From Streptomyces sp. NRRL F-5630 (lineage in GTDB: Bacteria > Actinomycetota > Actinomycetes > Streptomycetales > Streptomycetaceae): a stretch of 64,000 bases of DNA. The notes beneath the pieces are model-generated. The model saw nothing but the letters and a program-made list of their open reading frames with translations, had not been told where the DNA came from and made no database searches. Positions 1 to 9,147 of this stretch are shown here, piece by piece. Position numbers and translations under genes: made by a program. Position 1 is the stretch's first letter. Each line of letters starts with the position of its first letter. The stretch is taken from assembly GCF_000719475.1 (NCBI RefSeq), contig NZ_JOGO01000016.1, positions 129,411-193,410 of the forward strand. Direction: 5' to 3'.

Positions 1-1
1 G

Positions 2-154
2 CTCGCTGAGAAGGTCGTGGGACGACCGGACCTGGTCAGCTCCGACGTGAGCCTGCCGGTGGGCATCGTGCTCCTCGTCGCGGTGACGGTGCTCGCCACC
101 TGGTACGCCGGTCAGAAGCTGCGCAGCCTGAAGCTCGCGGCGGGGGAGGAGTAG
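2..154 (+). CDS. C-terminal end of a membrane protein (possible ABC-2/NatB-type permease), truncated by the window edge
   Basis: Only the last 50 codons are present, read in the frame that ends at TAG 152-154. The fragment has a polar stretch, then one hydrophobic segment (about residues 20-38, containing GIVLLVAVTVLATWYAG), then a short basic and acidic tail. A final transmembrane helix followed by a short cytoplasmic tail is typical of ABC-2 type permeases, and this ending resembles them, but no diagnostic motif is left. It could be any polytopic protein. The next gene lies 392 bp downstream on the same strand. Confidence 0.45.
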   Translation, partial: LAEKVVGRPDLVSSDVSLPVGIVLLVAVTVLATWYAGQKLRSLKLAAGEE

Positions 155-546
155 CGGGCTCCAGCGGGCTGCTCCGGGGCGGCGCGCGGGTGGCCAGGGG
201 CTCGTGCGGGGCGGACGTGCCGGGGGCGGGTGCTCCGGCTTCGCGCGGGGCGGGCGGGCCGCGTGCGGGCGCCTCGGAGGCTCGTGCGGGGCACTCCGGC
301 TGCTCGCGCCGCCTGCCCGGCTGCTCGCGCAGGCGGACCCGGGCGCGGGCGCGGCGCACGGTGCTTCCCGGAGGGGGTTCGGGAGGCCGGGGTGGTGCTC
401 CGGGGTACTCACGCCGTTTTGATGTCGTGCGCGCGACACTGGAGGAGAAGGGACGGATCGGTATGAAGTGTGCCCAATGCACTCATCGTGCCGGGCCCGT
501 GCAGACGACCCGCCGCCGGTCCCCGGACTCGTGAGGAGCGGAACCC
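155..546. other. Gene-free GC-rich spacer
   Basis: The reading frames here are short, alanine/arginine/glycine-rich and open on both strands, as expected by chance at this base composition. The last 100 bases should carry the promoter and leader of the gene starting at 547, but no clear -35/-10 pair could be assigned. Confidence 0.4.
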
Positions 547-996
547 ATGACCGGACACGACAGCCCACCCCCGGAACAGCCGGACCGCTCGGCCCGCCCT
601 GAGGCGGAGGACCGCGGGGACGCGGAGACGGGTTCCGGTGCGGAGGGGAAGGCCACTGATCCCCGTACGGGTACGGGGGTGGACGGCTCCGGAGCGGGCG
701 ACGGGCGCGAGGGAACCGGGGCCCGCGAGGCCCGGACCGGTGACGGGGAAGCGGAAGCCGAAGAAGGCGCGGACGAGGGCGGGGACTGGGACGACGTGGA
801 GTTCGACATGGACTTCATCCGGGCCGCGGGCACCGCGGAACCCTCTGCGCGGGCGCGGATGCTCGCCGCCCGCTGGCGCGAGGAGGGCGGCCCGCCGTCG
901 CCTCAGCCGTGGCGTGCCGACGAGCCCCCGGCCGGCTGGTTCTTCAGCCGCTCCCGGCGGGCGCGGAGGCGGAGGAAGCGGCGCGGGGACGGCTGA
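547..996 (+). CDS. Conserved actinomycete hypothetical protein, acidic, 149 aa
   Basis: The ATG at 547 follows GAGGAGCGGAACCC, a good ribosome-binding site. Residues 1-75 are low-complexity, rich in Pro, Asp, Glu and Gly and probably disordered. The conserved part is residues 78-140: an acidic stretch (DWDDVEFDMDFIRAAG), a helix containing SARARMLAARWREE, and the tail QPWRADEPPAGWFFSR followed by a basic Arg/Lys-rich end. I recognise the ending as one common in Streptomyces proteins of unknown function near serS, but know no role. There are no transmembrane segments. It converges with the HAD gene. Confidence 0.75.
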   Translation: MTGHDSPPPEQPDRSARPEAEDRGDAETGSGAEGKATDPRTGTGVDGSGAGDGREGTGAREARTGDGEAEAEEGADEGGDWDDVEFDMDFIRAAGTAEPSARARMLAARWREEGGPPSPQPWRADEPPAGWFFSRSRRARRRRKRRGDG

Positions 997-1481
997 GCCG
1001 ACGCGGATGACGCTCTCTCCCCGCCCGGGGAAACCGCTCATCCTCCCGCCCGGGACTTCAGGCCGTGCCCGGCGCCGTCGTCGGAGTTCTCCGACCGGGG
1101 CGGGAAGGCAGCCGAAACGTAATGAAAAAGACCTGGCGCGGGCGGGCGGGGGCGGGCAGAGTTGTGCGTGCCGGACCCCTCACCCGAGTCCGGTCTCCAC
1201 GGGGAGTGGAACGTGGCGCGGACCTCCGCGTCCCCCACGCTCCCGAAGGGCGGACCCTCGCGTCCGAGCAGCTCCGGAGTCGACCACCTCCGCTCCGTCG
1301 AGCTCCGCGCGACCCGCCCGGGGCGGTCTTGGTGCGCTTGTCGCCCCGGACCGCCCACCCCCTGGGGTTGACCCGTACGCCACACCCGCCCGCGGCGTAC
1401 GGGTGTGCCCAAAACCGCGCGCGACCCCAGACGGCCCGCGCCCGCCGCAAGCCCCGGCTCAGGCCCTCGGCCGCCGCGCTC
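997..1481. other. Convergent intergenic region
   Basis: This stretch lies between the rightward gene ending at 996 and the leftward gene ending at 1482. Apart from the hairpin at 1371-1404 I see nothing in it. Several long open frames cross it, but they continue antisense into serS and are shadows. Confidence 0.4.
1371..1404. terminator. Candidate bidirectional hairpin terminator
   Basis: An 11-bp perfect inverted repeat (ACCCGTACGCC at 1371-1381 and GGCGTACGGGT at 1394-1404) with a 12-nt loop lies between two convergent genes. There is no T tract, which is usual for Streptomyces. Confidence 0.5.
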
Positions 1482-2390
1482 TCACGCCCCGAGCAACCGC
1501 TCCAGCACCACGGCGATCCCGTCCGCGTCGTGGGACAGCGTGATCTCGTCGGCTACGGCCTTCAGGTCCTCGTGGGCGTCCGCCATGGCGACGCCGTGGG
1601 TGGCCCAGCGGAACATCGGGATGTCGTTGGGCATGTCGCCGAAGGCGATCGTCTCGGACGCCTTGACGCCCAGACGGCGGGCGGCGAGAGAGAGGCCGGT
1701 GGCCTTGGTGAGACCGAGCGGCAGGAGTTCGACGATTCCCTCCCCGGCCATCACCACACCCACGAGCCGGCCCGCGATCTCGGCGGCCACCGTGGCGAGG
1801 GCGTCGTCGCTCAGCTCGGGGTGCTGGATGTAGACCTTGTTGATCGGCTGGTCCCACAGCGCGGCGAAGCGCTCCGAGTCGTCGAGCCGGATGGAGGTCA
1901 GGTCGCCCTCCTGGACCCGGTAGCCGGGTCCGGTGAGGACGTCGCCGTTCAGGCCGTCCCGGCTCACGGCGAGGGCGAGGGGTCCCGTGTGCTCCTCGAT
2001 CAGCTCGATCGCCCGCCGGGCGAGCCCGCGCTCCAGCGTCACCGAGGTGAGCAGTCGCCCGCTCCCGGCGTCGTAGACCTGTGCGCCCTGCGCGCACACC
2101 GCGAGCCCCTGGTAGTCCAGCTCCTCCAGGACCTTCTTCGTCCACGGCACCGCGCGCCCCGTCACGATGATGTGCGGCGCGCCCGCCTCGGCCGCCGCGA
2201 CGAGCGCGGCGCGCGTACGCGGCGAGACGGTGTCGTCGGAGCGCAGGAGCGTCCCGTCGAGGTCGGTGGCGACGAGCCTGTACGGGAAACGGCCGGGCCC
2301 CCGGGCCTGCCCGGGCACGGCACCGGTCGCGGGCACCCCGCCCGTCACGAGGGGCGTCCCGTCCCCCGTACGAACGGACTCGGCGCTCAC
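1482..2390 (-). CDS. HAD-superfamily hydrolase, Cof/SupH-like phosphatase
   Basis: A 302-aa cytosolic phosphatase of the HAD IIB (Cof) class, acting on sugar phosphates or similar small phosphomonoesters; substrate unknown. Motif I is DLDGT ([11 protein letters not shown], about residues 42-52), with motif II in IIVTGRA, a conserved Lys in GLTKATG, and motif IV GDMPND. The GTG start at 2390 was chosen because it overlaps the serS stop by 4 bp (GTGA), implying translational coupling; no separate ribosome-binding site is visible. The open frame extends upstream only because it shadows serS. The first 35 residues are low-complexity and weakly conserved. Confidence 0.88.
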   Translation of the reverse strand: MSAESVRTGDGTPLVTGGVPATGAVPGQARGPGRFPYRLVATDLDGTLLRSDDTVSPRTRAALVAAAEAGAPHIIVTGRAVPWTKKVLEELDYQGLAVCAQGAQVYDAGSGRLLTSVTLERGLARRAIELIEEHTGPLALAVSRDGLNGDVLTGPGYRVQEGDLTSIRLDDSERFAALWDQPINKVYIQHPELSDDALATVAAEIAGRLVGVVMAGEGIVELLPLGLTKATGLSLAARRLGVKASETIAFGDMPNDIPMFRWATHGVAMADAHEDLKAVADEITLSHDADGIAVVLERLLGA

Positions 2391-3676
2391 TTGGCGTGGG
2401 CCGGGGCGACCGGCTCCAGGACCTCGCGGCCGCCCAGGTACGGCCGCAGCACCTCCGGCACCCGCACCGAGCCGTCCGCCTGCTGGTGGTTCTCCAGGAG
2501 CGCGACGATCGTGCGCGGGACGGCGCACAGCGTGCCGTTGAGGGTGGCGAGCGGGCGGGTCTTCTTGCCGTCGCGCATCCGGATGGACAGGCGCCGCGCC
2601 TGGAACTCGGTGCAGTCCGAGGTCGAGGTCAGCTCACGGTACTTGCCCTGCGTGGGAATCCACGCCTCGCAGTCGAACTTCCGCGCCGCGGAGGAACCGA
2701 GGTCACCGGTGGCGACGTCGATGACGCGGAACGGCAGCCCGAGCGAGGTCAGCCACTGCTTCTCCCAGTCGAGGAGCCGCCGGTGCTCCGCCTCGGAGTC
2801 CTCGGGGGCGACGTACGAGAACATCTCCACCTTGTCGAACTGGTGGACGCGGAAGATGCCGCGCGTGTCCTTGCCGTGCGAGCCGGCCTCGCGGCGGAAG
2901 CAGGGCGAGAAGCCCGCGTACCGCAGGGGCAGCCGGTCCGCCTCGATGATCTCGTCCATGTGGTAGCCGGCGAGGGCCACCTCGGAGGTGCCGACGAGGT
3001 ACAGGTCGTCGTCCTTGAGGTGGTAGACGTCCTGCCCGGCCTGGCCGAGGAAGCCGGTACCGTCCATCGCCTGCGGGCGCACGAGCGCGGGCGTGAGCAT
3101 CGGCGTGAAACCGGCGGCGGTGGCCTGGGCGATCGCCGCGTTGACGAGGGCGAGTTCGAGGAGCGCGCCGACGCCGCTGAGGTAGTAGAAGCGCGAACCC
3201 GAGACCTTCGCGGCGCGCTCCACGTCGATCGCGCCGAGCAGGTGGCCGAGCTCCAGGTGGTCCTTGGGCGCGAAGCCCTCGGCCTCGAAGTCGCGGATCG
3301 TGCCGTGCGTCTCCAGGAGGGCGAAGTCCTCCTCGCCGCCGACGGGGACGTCGGGGTGGACGAGGTTGCCGAGGCGGCGCAGGAGGTCCTGCGTCTGCGC
3401 GGCGGCGTCGCTCTGCTCGGCGTCGGCGGCCTTGACGGCGGCGGCCAGCTCGCCCGTCCGCTTCAGCAGTTCCTGCTTCTCGTCCCCCTGTGCCTTGGGG
3501 ATGAGCTTGCCGAGCTGCTTCTGCTCGGCGCGCAGTTCGTCGAAGCGGACCCCGGAGGAGCGGCGGCGCTCGTCGGCGGAGAGGAGGGAGTCGACGAGCC
3601 CGACGTCCTCTCCTCGGGCACGCTGCGAAGCGCGCACACGGTCGGGGTCCTCACGAAGCAGGCGAAGGTCAATCAC
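2387..3676 (-). CDS. serS: Seryl-tRNA synthetase
   Basis: A class II aminoacyl-tRNA synthetase that charges tRNA-Ser (and tRNA-Sec where present) with serine. Its 429 residues match the family length. The N-terminal coiled-coil arm that grips the long variable arm of tRNA-Ser covers about residues 30-110. Motif 2 is visible as [20 protein letters not shown] and motif 3 as [17 protein letters not shown] near the C terminus; TSEVAL in the serine pocket is also present. The ATG is at 3676 and the HAD gene is coupled downstream. Three tRNA-Ser genes (UGA, GCU, CGA) lie elsewhere in this window. Confidence 0.98.
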   Translation of the reverse strand: MIDLRLLREDPDRVRASQRARGEDVGLVDSLLSADERRRSSGVRFDELRAEQKQLGKLIPKAQGDEKQELLKRTGELAAAVKAADAEQSDAAAQTQDLLRRLGNLVHPDVPVGGEEDFALLETHGTIRDFEAEGFAPKDHLELGHLLGAIDVERAAKVSGSRFYYLSGVGALLELALVNAAIAQATAAGFTPMLTPALVRPQAMDGTGFLGQAGQDVYHLKDDDLYLVGTSEVALAGYHMDEIIEADRLPLRYAGFSPCFRREAGSHGKDTRGIFRVHQFDKVEMFSYVAPEDSEAEHRRLLDWEKQWLTSLGLPFRVIDVATGDLGSSAARKFDCEAWIPTQGKYRELTSTSDCTEFQARRLSIRMRDGKKTRPLATLNGTLCAVPRTIVALLENHQQADGSVRVPEVLRPYLGGREVLEPVAPAHAK

Positions 3677-4333
3677 AGAGCCAGGCTACCGGGGCGGCGG
3701 TCCTCGGCTCGACCGGGATTCGGGGGCGCCTCGGCTCCGGGGGGACGCATCGGCTCGGGGGCGTGATCATTTCGGCGGCCCACTGGAGCAGTAAGGGCGA
3801 AATGGGTGATTTGCCGGAATGCCGTCGCGGCTCATTCCGCATTCCCCTCGGTGGGTCGCGCTGGTGGGCGTACGGTCGCGGAGATCGCGAAATGGCGCGG
3901 GGCGCCCGGTCGGGCCGTACGGGAAGGCCCTCCGGGGGCGGTACGGGGCGGAGTTGTCCACAGGGGCGCGCGTTCCCGAAAAGTTATCCACAGGCTGCGG
4001 ATGGTCGCTGTGGATGTCGGAATGCGAGGTTCCGAATCCAGTCGTTCGTTCCGTGGATTTCCCTTTCGAAACCTTCTAGGCGACCCCTTTCGGGTGGAAA
4101 TTCTCGTTCCCATAGAGTCGATCAAGGGGAAAGTGCCGTCGAATGGCGGTGAACCGGCCGGAGCGGCCCAGAAATGACTGTGGACGGACGGGGCGGTCGT
4201 AGAGGTCTCTAGGGCGATTTATCGACCATGTCGGGCGCGTCTGTCGACTTGTCCCCAGGTTCGGGCGCCTGCCTGTGGATAACTCTGTGGACAACTTCCT
4301 CATCTTGTCCGACGAGATGGCGAGGGCGGGAGG
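3677..4333. other. Gene-free region between serS and the DyP peroxidase gene
   Basis: No open frame here has convincing start, codon bias or similarity. The GC content is visibly lower than in flanking genes (for example around 4021-4140). It contains the DnaA-box cluster described separately. From memory, many Streptomyces carry pheA (prephenate dehydratase) at this position; I find no trace of it here. Confidence 0.6.
3954..4294. promoter_or_regulatory. Cluster of five consensus DnaA boxes
   Basis: Exact matches to the Streptomyces DnaA-box consensus (T/C)(T/C)(G/A/C)TCCACA occur at 3954-3962 (TTGTCCACA, +), 3984-3992 (TTATCCACA, +), 4179-4187 (CCGTCCACA on the minus strand), 4274-4282 (TTATCCACA, minus) and 4286-4294 (TTGTCCACA, minus). 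Weaker copies lie at 4009-4017 and 4249-4257. The two plus-strand boxes face the three minus-strand boxes. Clusters like this away from oriC can titrate DnaA or modulate initiation. From memory, a cluster called D78 was described about 78 kb from oriC in S. coelicolor; that this is the same locus is inference. Confidence 0.75.
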
Positions 4334-5659
4334 TCAGCCCTCCAGCAGCCTCTGCCCCACGTACTCGCCCTCCCTCGCGCCTCCCGGCACCGCGTAGAGC
4401 CCGCTCGCCTCGTGGCGGATGTACTCGGAGAGCGCGTCGCCGCGGTCGAGCTTGCGCTGCACCGGGACGAAACCCCGCAGCGGGTCCGCCTGCCAGCACA
4501 GGAAGAGGAGCCCCGCGTCCGGGACGCCGTCCGCGTCGATGCCGTCGTGGTACGAGAACGGACGGCGCAGCATCGCGGCCCCGCCGTTCTGGTCGGGGCG
4601 GGTGATGCGGGCGTGGGCGTTGAGCGGAATGACGAGATCGCCGTTCCCGTCCGTCGCGTCGAGTTCCGGTGCGGTGTGTTCCCCGCCCCCGGTGAGCGGG
4701 GCGCCGGTGGATTTCCGGCGGCCGATGACCTTCTCCTGCTCCGCGAGCCCGAGCCCCTCCCAGTCGTCGAGCAACATGCGGATACGGCGCATGACGACGT
4801 ACGAGCCGTTCGCCATCCACTCCGGACCGTCCTCGGGTCCCACGAAGACGCGCTGGGCGAAGTCCTTGTCGCTCTCCTTCGGATTGCCCGTCCCGTCGAG
4901 CTGCCCCATGAGGTTCCGCGCGGTCCGGGGGCTCGCGGTCGCGCCCGGGGAACGGTTGAAGCCGTTCATCTGCCAGCGCACCCGCGCCGTCCCCCGCGCG
5001 TCCTTCTGGAGCGCGCGCAGCGCGTGGAAGGCGACGAGCGCGTCGTCGGCGCCGACCTGCACCCACAGATCGCCGTTGCCGCGCTTCGGGTCGAGGTGGT
5101 CCGAGGAGAACTGCGGCAGCGGCGCGAGGGCTTCGGGCCGCCGCTTCTCCAGCCCGGTACGGCCGAAGAAGCTGTGCCCGAAGCCGAAGGTGACCGTGAG
5201 CGAGGCGGGCCCGGCGTCGAGCGCGACACCCGTGTCGTGCCCGTCCGCCGCGACCGGCTCGCCCGCCATGAGCCGCCCGGCCGTCTCCGACCAGCGCCGC
5301 AGGAGGTTCGCCGCCTCGCGCCTGCCCTTCCCCGCGAGCAGGTCGAAGGCGAGGAGGTGGCCCTTGGCCTGGAGCGGGGTGGTGATCCCTGGCTGGTGCC
5401 GCCCGTGGAACACCGCGCGGCGGGCGCCTAGCCGGGTGAGCGCCTCCGTCGGCCCCTCGTCCTCCCCCGGCGCGAGGGCGTACCCCACGCCGCCACCGAC
5501 GGCTCCCAGGGCGAGCCCGGTGGCTCCGGCGGTGCCGAGCAGCGCGCGCCGGCTGACGCCCGCGGGGTGCTCCGGGGCCGTACGGTCCTCGGCGGCCCGG
5601 GACGTGGCGGCCGTCCGGCCGGTGGTGGTCCGGTCCTGGGACGGGATGCGGTCTGTCAT
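4334..5659 (-). CDS. dtpA: Tat-exported DyP-type heme peroxidase (DtpA/EfeB family)
   Basis: A 441-aa dye-decolourising peroxidase. The N terminus has a Tat signal (SRRALLGTAG at about residues 36-45, then a hydrophobic core), so it should be folded with heme and exported. The DyP signature GxxDG is present as GQLDG, with distal Asp and Arg in FVGPEDG and MRRIRM. The proximal heme His is probably in NAHARITRP. In S. lividans, from memory, DtpA works with Sco and EcuC in delivering copper to the cuproenzyme GlxA; the same gene neighbours occur here. The gene is last in a leftward run, 75 bp after the CopC-CopD gene. Confidence 0.92.
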   Translation of the reverse strand: MTDRIPSQDRTTTGRTAATSRAAEDRTAPEHPAGVSRRALLGTAGATGLALGAVGGGVGYALAPGEDEGPTEALTRLGARRAVFHGRHQPGITTPLQAKGHLLAFDLLAGKGRREAANLLRRWSETAGRLMAGEPVAADGHDTGVALDAGPASLTVTFGFGHSFFGRTGLEKRRPEALAPLPQFSSDHLDPKRGNGDLWVQVGADDALVAFHALRALQKDARGTARVRWQMNGFNRSPGATASPRTARNLMGQLDGTGNPKESDKDFAQRVFVGPEDGPEWMANGSYVVMRRIRMLLDDWEGLGLAEQEKVIGRRKSTGAPLTGGGEHTAPELDATDGNGDLVIPLNAHARITRPDQNGGAAMLRRPFSYHDGIDADGVPDAGLLFLCWQADPLRGFVPVQRKLDRGDALSEYIRHEASGLYAVPGGAREGEYVGQRLLEG

Positions 5660-5734
5660 GGTGCTTCCGTGCTTCCGTGCTTTCGGTGCGGTACGGCGCG
5701 CGCCGCCGGGGCGGCTGTGCGTGCGCCCGGGGTC

Positions 5735-7765
5735 TCAGCCGACGCGGACGGTCTTGTCGACGGTGACCTGGTCGATGTCGGAGGTGCGGATGGTGACGCC
5801 GAGCTGCCAGTCGCCCGCCATCGGGATCTGCACCCCGGACGCGCTCCAGTGCCCGGCCGCCAGGTGCTGCGGGCGGACCGCGATCGGGCCGAGGTTCTTC
5901 TCGGGGAGCGTGAGCGAGAGGCGGACCTCGGGCACGTCGAAGGGCGCGCCGCCCGGGCGCTCGATGTAGACGTGCACGGCGTTGGCCCCCGGGCGGCCCG
6001 GGTCGATGTCGAGCTGGACGGTGCCCTTGCCGTTCGACCCGCCGGTGTCGAAGGGGAGTTTCACGGAGACGGGCGCGCCGCTCGTGGCCCCGCTCGCGCT
6101 CTTCGCCGCGGCGACCTGTTCCTCGGTACGGGCCGGCTCGGTCGTGGTGAGGACGGTCGTGACGCCGAGCAGGACGACCGCGATCCCGGCCTCCCACAGT
6201 ACGGAGCGGCGCAGCCCGGAGCGGAGCGGATCGGCGTCCCTGGTCCGCTTCTCCTTCGCGACGCGGACGGCCGCCCGCTGCCGCGCGAGCTGGGCGGCCC
6301 GCACGGGATCGGGGGCGTCCCCGCCCTCGGCGGCCTTGCCACCGCCGCCTCCTTCCCGTGCGACGGCCTTCTTCGTACGCTTCGGCTCCGCCTTCCGCGC
6401 GGCGGGAACCCGCTTCCCCGCCGCCTGCGCCGCCGACTCCCCGCCTGCCGGGAGGCGGTTCGTCCAGCGGCGGGAGAAGAAGGCGACGGCGACGAGGACG
6501 ACGACGAGCCCCACCTTCACGAGGAGGAGGCGCCCGTAGGAGGTGTCGGTGAGCGCCGACCAGGTGCCGACCTGACGCCAGGACTGATAGATCCCGGTGC
6601 CGACGAGGACGACGACGCTCGTGAAGGCGAGCCGTGAGAAGCGGTGGACGGCCGCGGACTCGACGGAGGGATCGCGGTAGAGGGCGACGAGCAGGGCGGC
6701 GAGTCCGCCGAGCCAGGCCGCCACCGCGAGCAGGTGCAGGATGTCGACGGGCATCGCGACGGAGGTCTGGAGCCCGGCCGAGGCGTGCTCGGCGAGCGCC
6801 CAGGTCGAGGCGAGGCCGAGCGCGACGACGGGACCGCCGATCGCGAGCCCGAAGCCGAGGTCGCGGCGCTCGGCCGCGTCCTCCCGCCGCGCGTACGCGC
6901 CGAAGAGCACGGCGATGAAGAGCGCGGCGACGGCGAGCAGGAGCAGCCGCGAGACGAGGGCGGCGCCGGGCTTCGTCTGGAGCACGTCGCCGAGCGCGCC
7001 GAGGTCGAAGACGTCGGCGAACTCCCCCGAGCCCGTGTACGCGCCGCGCAGCAGGAGCAGTGCGAGGGTCGCGGCGGTGAGCGCGGCCCAGCCGCTCACG
7101 ACGAGGCGTTGCAGGGCCCGCAGCCGGGTCCCGCGCGGCCAGCAGCCGAGGACGAAGGCCGCGCCGCCGACGAGGACGACGAAGCCCGCGTACGCGACGT
7201 ACCGCCCCACGTCGTAGAGGAAGCCGACGAGCCCGCCGCCCGCCTCGGTCTCGGGGACGACCGCGCTCGTCTTGGAGGGCGCGCCGATCGAGAAGGTGAA
7301 GGCACCGGCGACGGGGTGGCTGTCGGCGGAGACGACCTGGTAGGCGACGGTGAAGGTGCCGTCGGGGAGGCCGGCGTGCAGCTTCACCGCGTAGCGGGCA
7401 CGGGAACCGCTGCTCAGCTCGGTGAGCCTGCCGGTGTCGACGCGCTCGCCCGAGGGGTCGAGAACGCGGACCGCGTCGTCGGAGACGCCGATCTTCTCCG
7501 AGAAGTCGAGCACGACGCGCTCGGGCGCGGTGTCGAGCACCGCGCCCTGCTTCGGGTCGCTGTCGACGAGCGCCGCGTGCGCCGAGGCGGGCGCGGCCCC
7601 CGCGAGCACCGCGAGCAGCGCCGCGGCGAGGCTCGCGAGGAGGAGGGCGAGCCTGCGGCCACCGGGGGCACGGCGGCGGCCCGCACCGGGCCGGCCGCCC
7701 CCGGGGGCGCGACCGGCCCCCGGGGTGCGGGCGGTGCTCAGAGCGAGTGGTGCGGGGCTGCGCAT
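5735..7765 (-). CDS. CopC-CopD fusion copper transport protein
   Basis: A 676-aa membrane protein. After a signal or first helix (about residues 40-62), the mature N terminus HAALVDSDP starts the CopC copper-binding domain (about 63-160), in which the first His after processing is a typical Cu ligand. A CopD-type membrane domain of about eight helices follows (about 185-450). A basic Lys/Arg/Ala-rich cytoplasmic stretch precedes one more helix near 560, and the C terminus is an extracytoplasmic beta-rich domain resembling YtkA/FixH. It probably moves or senses copper at the membrane. The gene starts 10 bp after the PCuAC lipoprotein gene, consistent with an operon. Confidence 0.9.
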   Translation of the reverse strand: MRSPAPLALSTARTPGAGRAPGGGRPGAGRRRAPGGRRLALLLASLAAALLAVLAGAAPASAHAALVDSDPKQGAVLDTAPERVVLDFSEKIGVSDDAVRVLDPSGERVDTGRLTELSSGSRARYAVKLHAGLPDGTFTVAYQVVSADSHPVAGAFTFSIGAPSKTSAVVPETEAGGGLVGFLYDVGRYVAYAGFVVLVGGAAFVLGCWPRGTRLRALQRLVVSGWAALTAATLALLLLRGAYTGSGEFADVFDLGALGDVLQTKPGAALVSRLLLLAVAALFIAVLFGAYARREDAAERRDLGFGLAIGGPVVALGLASTWALAEHASAGLQTSVAMPVDILHLLAVAAWLGGLAALLVALYRDPSVESAAVHRFSRLAFTSVVVLVGTGIYQSWRQVGTWSALTDTSYGRLLLVKVGLVVVLVAVAFFSRRWTNRLPAGGESAAQAAGKRVPAARKAEPKRTKKAVAREGGGGGKAAEGGDAPDPVRAAQLARQRAAVRVAKEKRTRDADPLRSGLRRSVLWEAGIAVVLLGVTTVLTTTEPARTEEQVAAAKSASGATSGAPVSVKLPFDTGGSNGKGTVQLDIDPGRPGANAVHVYIERPGGAPFDVPEVRLSLTLPEKNLGPIAVRPQHLAAGHWSASGVQIPMAGDWQLGVTIRTSDIDQVTVDKTVRVG

Positions 7766-7775
7766 CGGGTGCTCC

Positions 7776-8390
7776 TCACTGCTTGTCCTGCGTCTCTCCC
7801 GCCGAGGGCGGCTGGTAGGTCGTCTCCTTCACCGGCAGGACGGCCTTGACGGCGCCGGACGTGGCGAAGTGCAGGGTGACCGTCACGGTCTCCCCGCGCT
7901 TCGGCGTGTGCCGGAGCCCCTCGAACATGAGGTGGTTGCCGCCGCGCGCGAAGTCGAGGCGGCCGTGCGCGGGGACCGCGAAGGAGTCCTGCTCGCGCAT
8001 CTGGCCGTTCTCGGTGCTGTGCAGGGTCACCTCCTCGGCGAGCGGACTGGTCACGGAGGTGAGGCGGTCGGCGCCGCCCTTGTTGGTGACGACGAAGAAA
8101 CCCGCGGCCATGTCGTGGCCGACCGGCTGCGGCACGTAGCCCCCGCTGACCTTCGGCGCGGGCTTCGCGTCGTCGCCGCCGCTGTCGCCGCCGCAGGCGG
8201 TGAGGGTCAGGGCGAGGCCGCCCGCGAGGAGCGCGAGCAGTTCCGCACGCCCCCGCACGCCCCGTCCACGCGCCACCCGCGCGCCCGGCGTCCCGGAGGC
8301 CTCGCGCGGGCCGCCTGCCGCCGAGGTGCCGCCGGGCCCGCCTGCGGCCGAGGTGCCGCGCGGGTCGCGTACCCGTGCCCGGGCCGTCAC
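7776..8390 (-). CDS. PCuAC-family copper chaperone lipoprotein (EcuC-like)
   Basis: A 204-aa extracytoplasmic Cu(I) chaperone anchored by a lipobox (LTLTAC, Cys near residue 66). The PCuAC copper site is visible: a His in VTLHSTENGQM, then Met, exactly 21 residues, then HLM (the M-x21-HxM spacing of the family). The GTG start at 8390 overlaps the sco stop by 4 bp, suggesting coupling, but gives an unusually long, Gly/Ala/Arg-rich pre-sequence with a duplicated GTSAAGGP. A start closer to the hydrophobic core is possible. In the family, the protein collects copper for Sco and terminal oxidase or other cuproenzymes. Confidence 0.88.
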   Translation of the reverse strand: MTARARVRDPRGTSAAGGPGGTSAAGGPREASGTPGARVARGRGVRGRAELLALLAGGLALTLTACGGDSGGDDAKPAPKVSGGYVPQPVGHDMAAGFFVVTNKGGADRLTSVTSPLAEEVTLHSTENGQMREQDSFAVPAHGRLDFARGGNHLMFEGLRHTPKRGETVTVTLHFATSGAVKAVLPVKETTYQPPSAGETQDKQ

Positions 8391-9073
8391 GGCTTGCGTC
8401 CCTCGACGAGCCGGGGCAGGTCCTTGGTGTAGTCGTCGGCGGTCGCCTGCTCGCCGTACAGGACGTAGCCCTTGTCGGTCTTCGGCGAGAAGGCGACGAC
8501 CTGGGTGCCGTGGGTCGAGACGGTCTTGCCGTTCTTGTCCTTGTGCGCGGGCTCGACGCTGATGCCGAGCCGGCGCGCGCCCGCCTGGATCGCGTCGAAG
8601 TCGCCGGTGAGGCCGATGAAGTCGGGGTCCTGGCCCTTGAGCCAGGAGCCGAGCGCCTTCGGGGTGTCGCGCTTCGGGTCGGTCGTGATGAAGACGACCT
8701 GGAGCTTGGCGCGCTCGGCGGCGGGCAGCTTCTTCGCGGCGATGGCGATGTTGCTCATGGTGAGCGGACAGACGTCGGGGCAGTTGGTGTAACCGAAGTA
8801 GACGAGCGTCGGCTTGCCCGCCGTCCGCTCCCGCAGGTCGAACTTCTCGCCCGTCGTGTCGGTGAGGACGAGGTCCGGCTTCGTGAAGGGCTGGTCGAGC
8901 ACGGTCGCCGCCTTCTGCGAGTCCGGGGCGGCCGAGACGTCGAGGACGGCGGCGTCGTTCTTCTTGTCGTCGTCGCTGCCGCCGCAGGCGCCGAGGGTGA
9001 GCGCGGCGGCGGTGGCGAACGAGGCGGCCAGAAGCGTCGAACGGCGGAGACGGGTGGTGCTGGTGGTGCGCAT
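8387..9073 (-). CDS. sco: Sco1/SenC-family copper metallochaperone lipoprotein
   Basis: A 228-aa thioredoxin-fold protein that delivers copper to oxidase Cu-A sites or, in Streptomyces, to GlxA. A lipobox (LTLGAC, about residue 30) anchors it outside the membrane. The copper site CPDVCP lies in TNCPDVCPLTMSN, and the third ligand is probably the His in STHGTQV. The ATG at 9073 was chosen because the hydrophobic signal begins just after it. The open frame upstream shadows the YcnI gene. It overlaps the PCuAC gene by 4 bp and lies 74 bp after the YcnI gene. Confidence 0.93.
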   Translation of the reverse strand: MRTTSTTRLRRSTLLAASFATAAALTLGACGGSDDDKKNDAAVLDVSAAPDSQKAATVLDQPFTKPDLVLTDTTGEKFDLRERTAGKPTLVYFGYTNCPDVCPLTMSNIAIAAKKLPAAERAKLQVVFITTDPKRDTPKALGSWLKGQDPDFIGLTGDFDAIQAGARRLGISVEPAHKDKNGKTVSTHGTQVVAFSPKTDKGYVLYGEQATADDYTKDLPRLVEGRKP

Positions 9074-9147
9074 GTGCGGAGTCCTGAGGTGAGGAGAAAG
9101 GGGGTGGAGGGGCGGGGCGCCCCGGGGAGCGCCCCGCCCGCGGTGCG

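Noticed and set aside
1065..2966. A 633-codon plus-strand frame crossing the HAD and serS genes
   Set aside because: It is antisense to two well-recognised genes and is Arg/Gly/Val-rich without domains.
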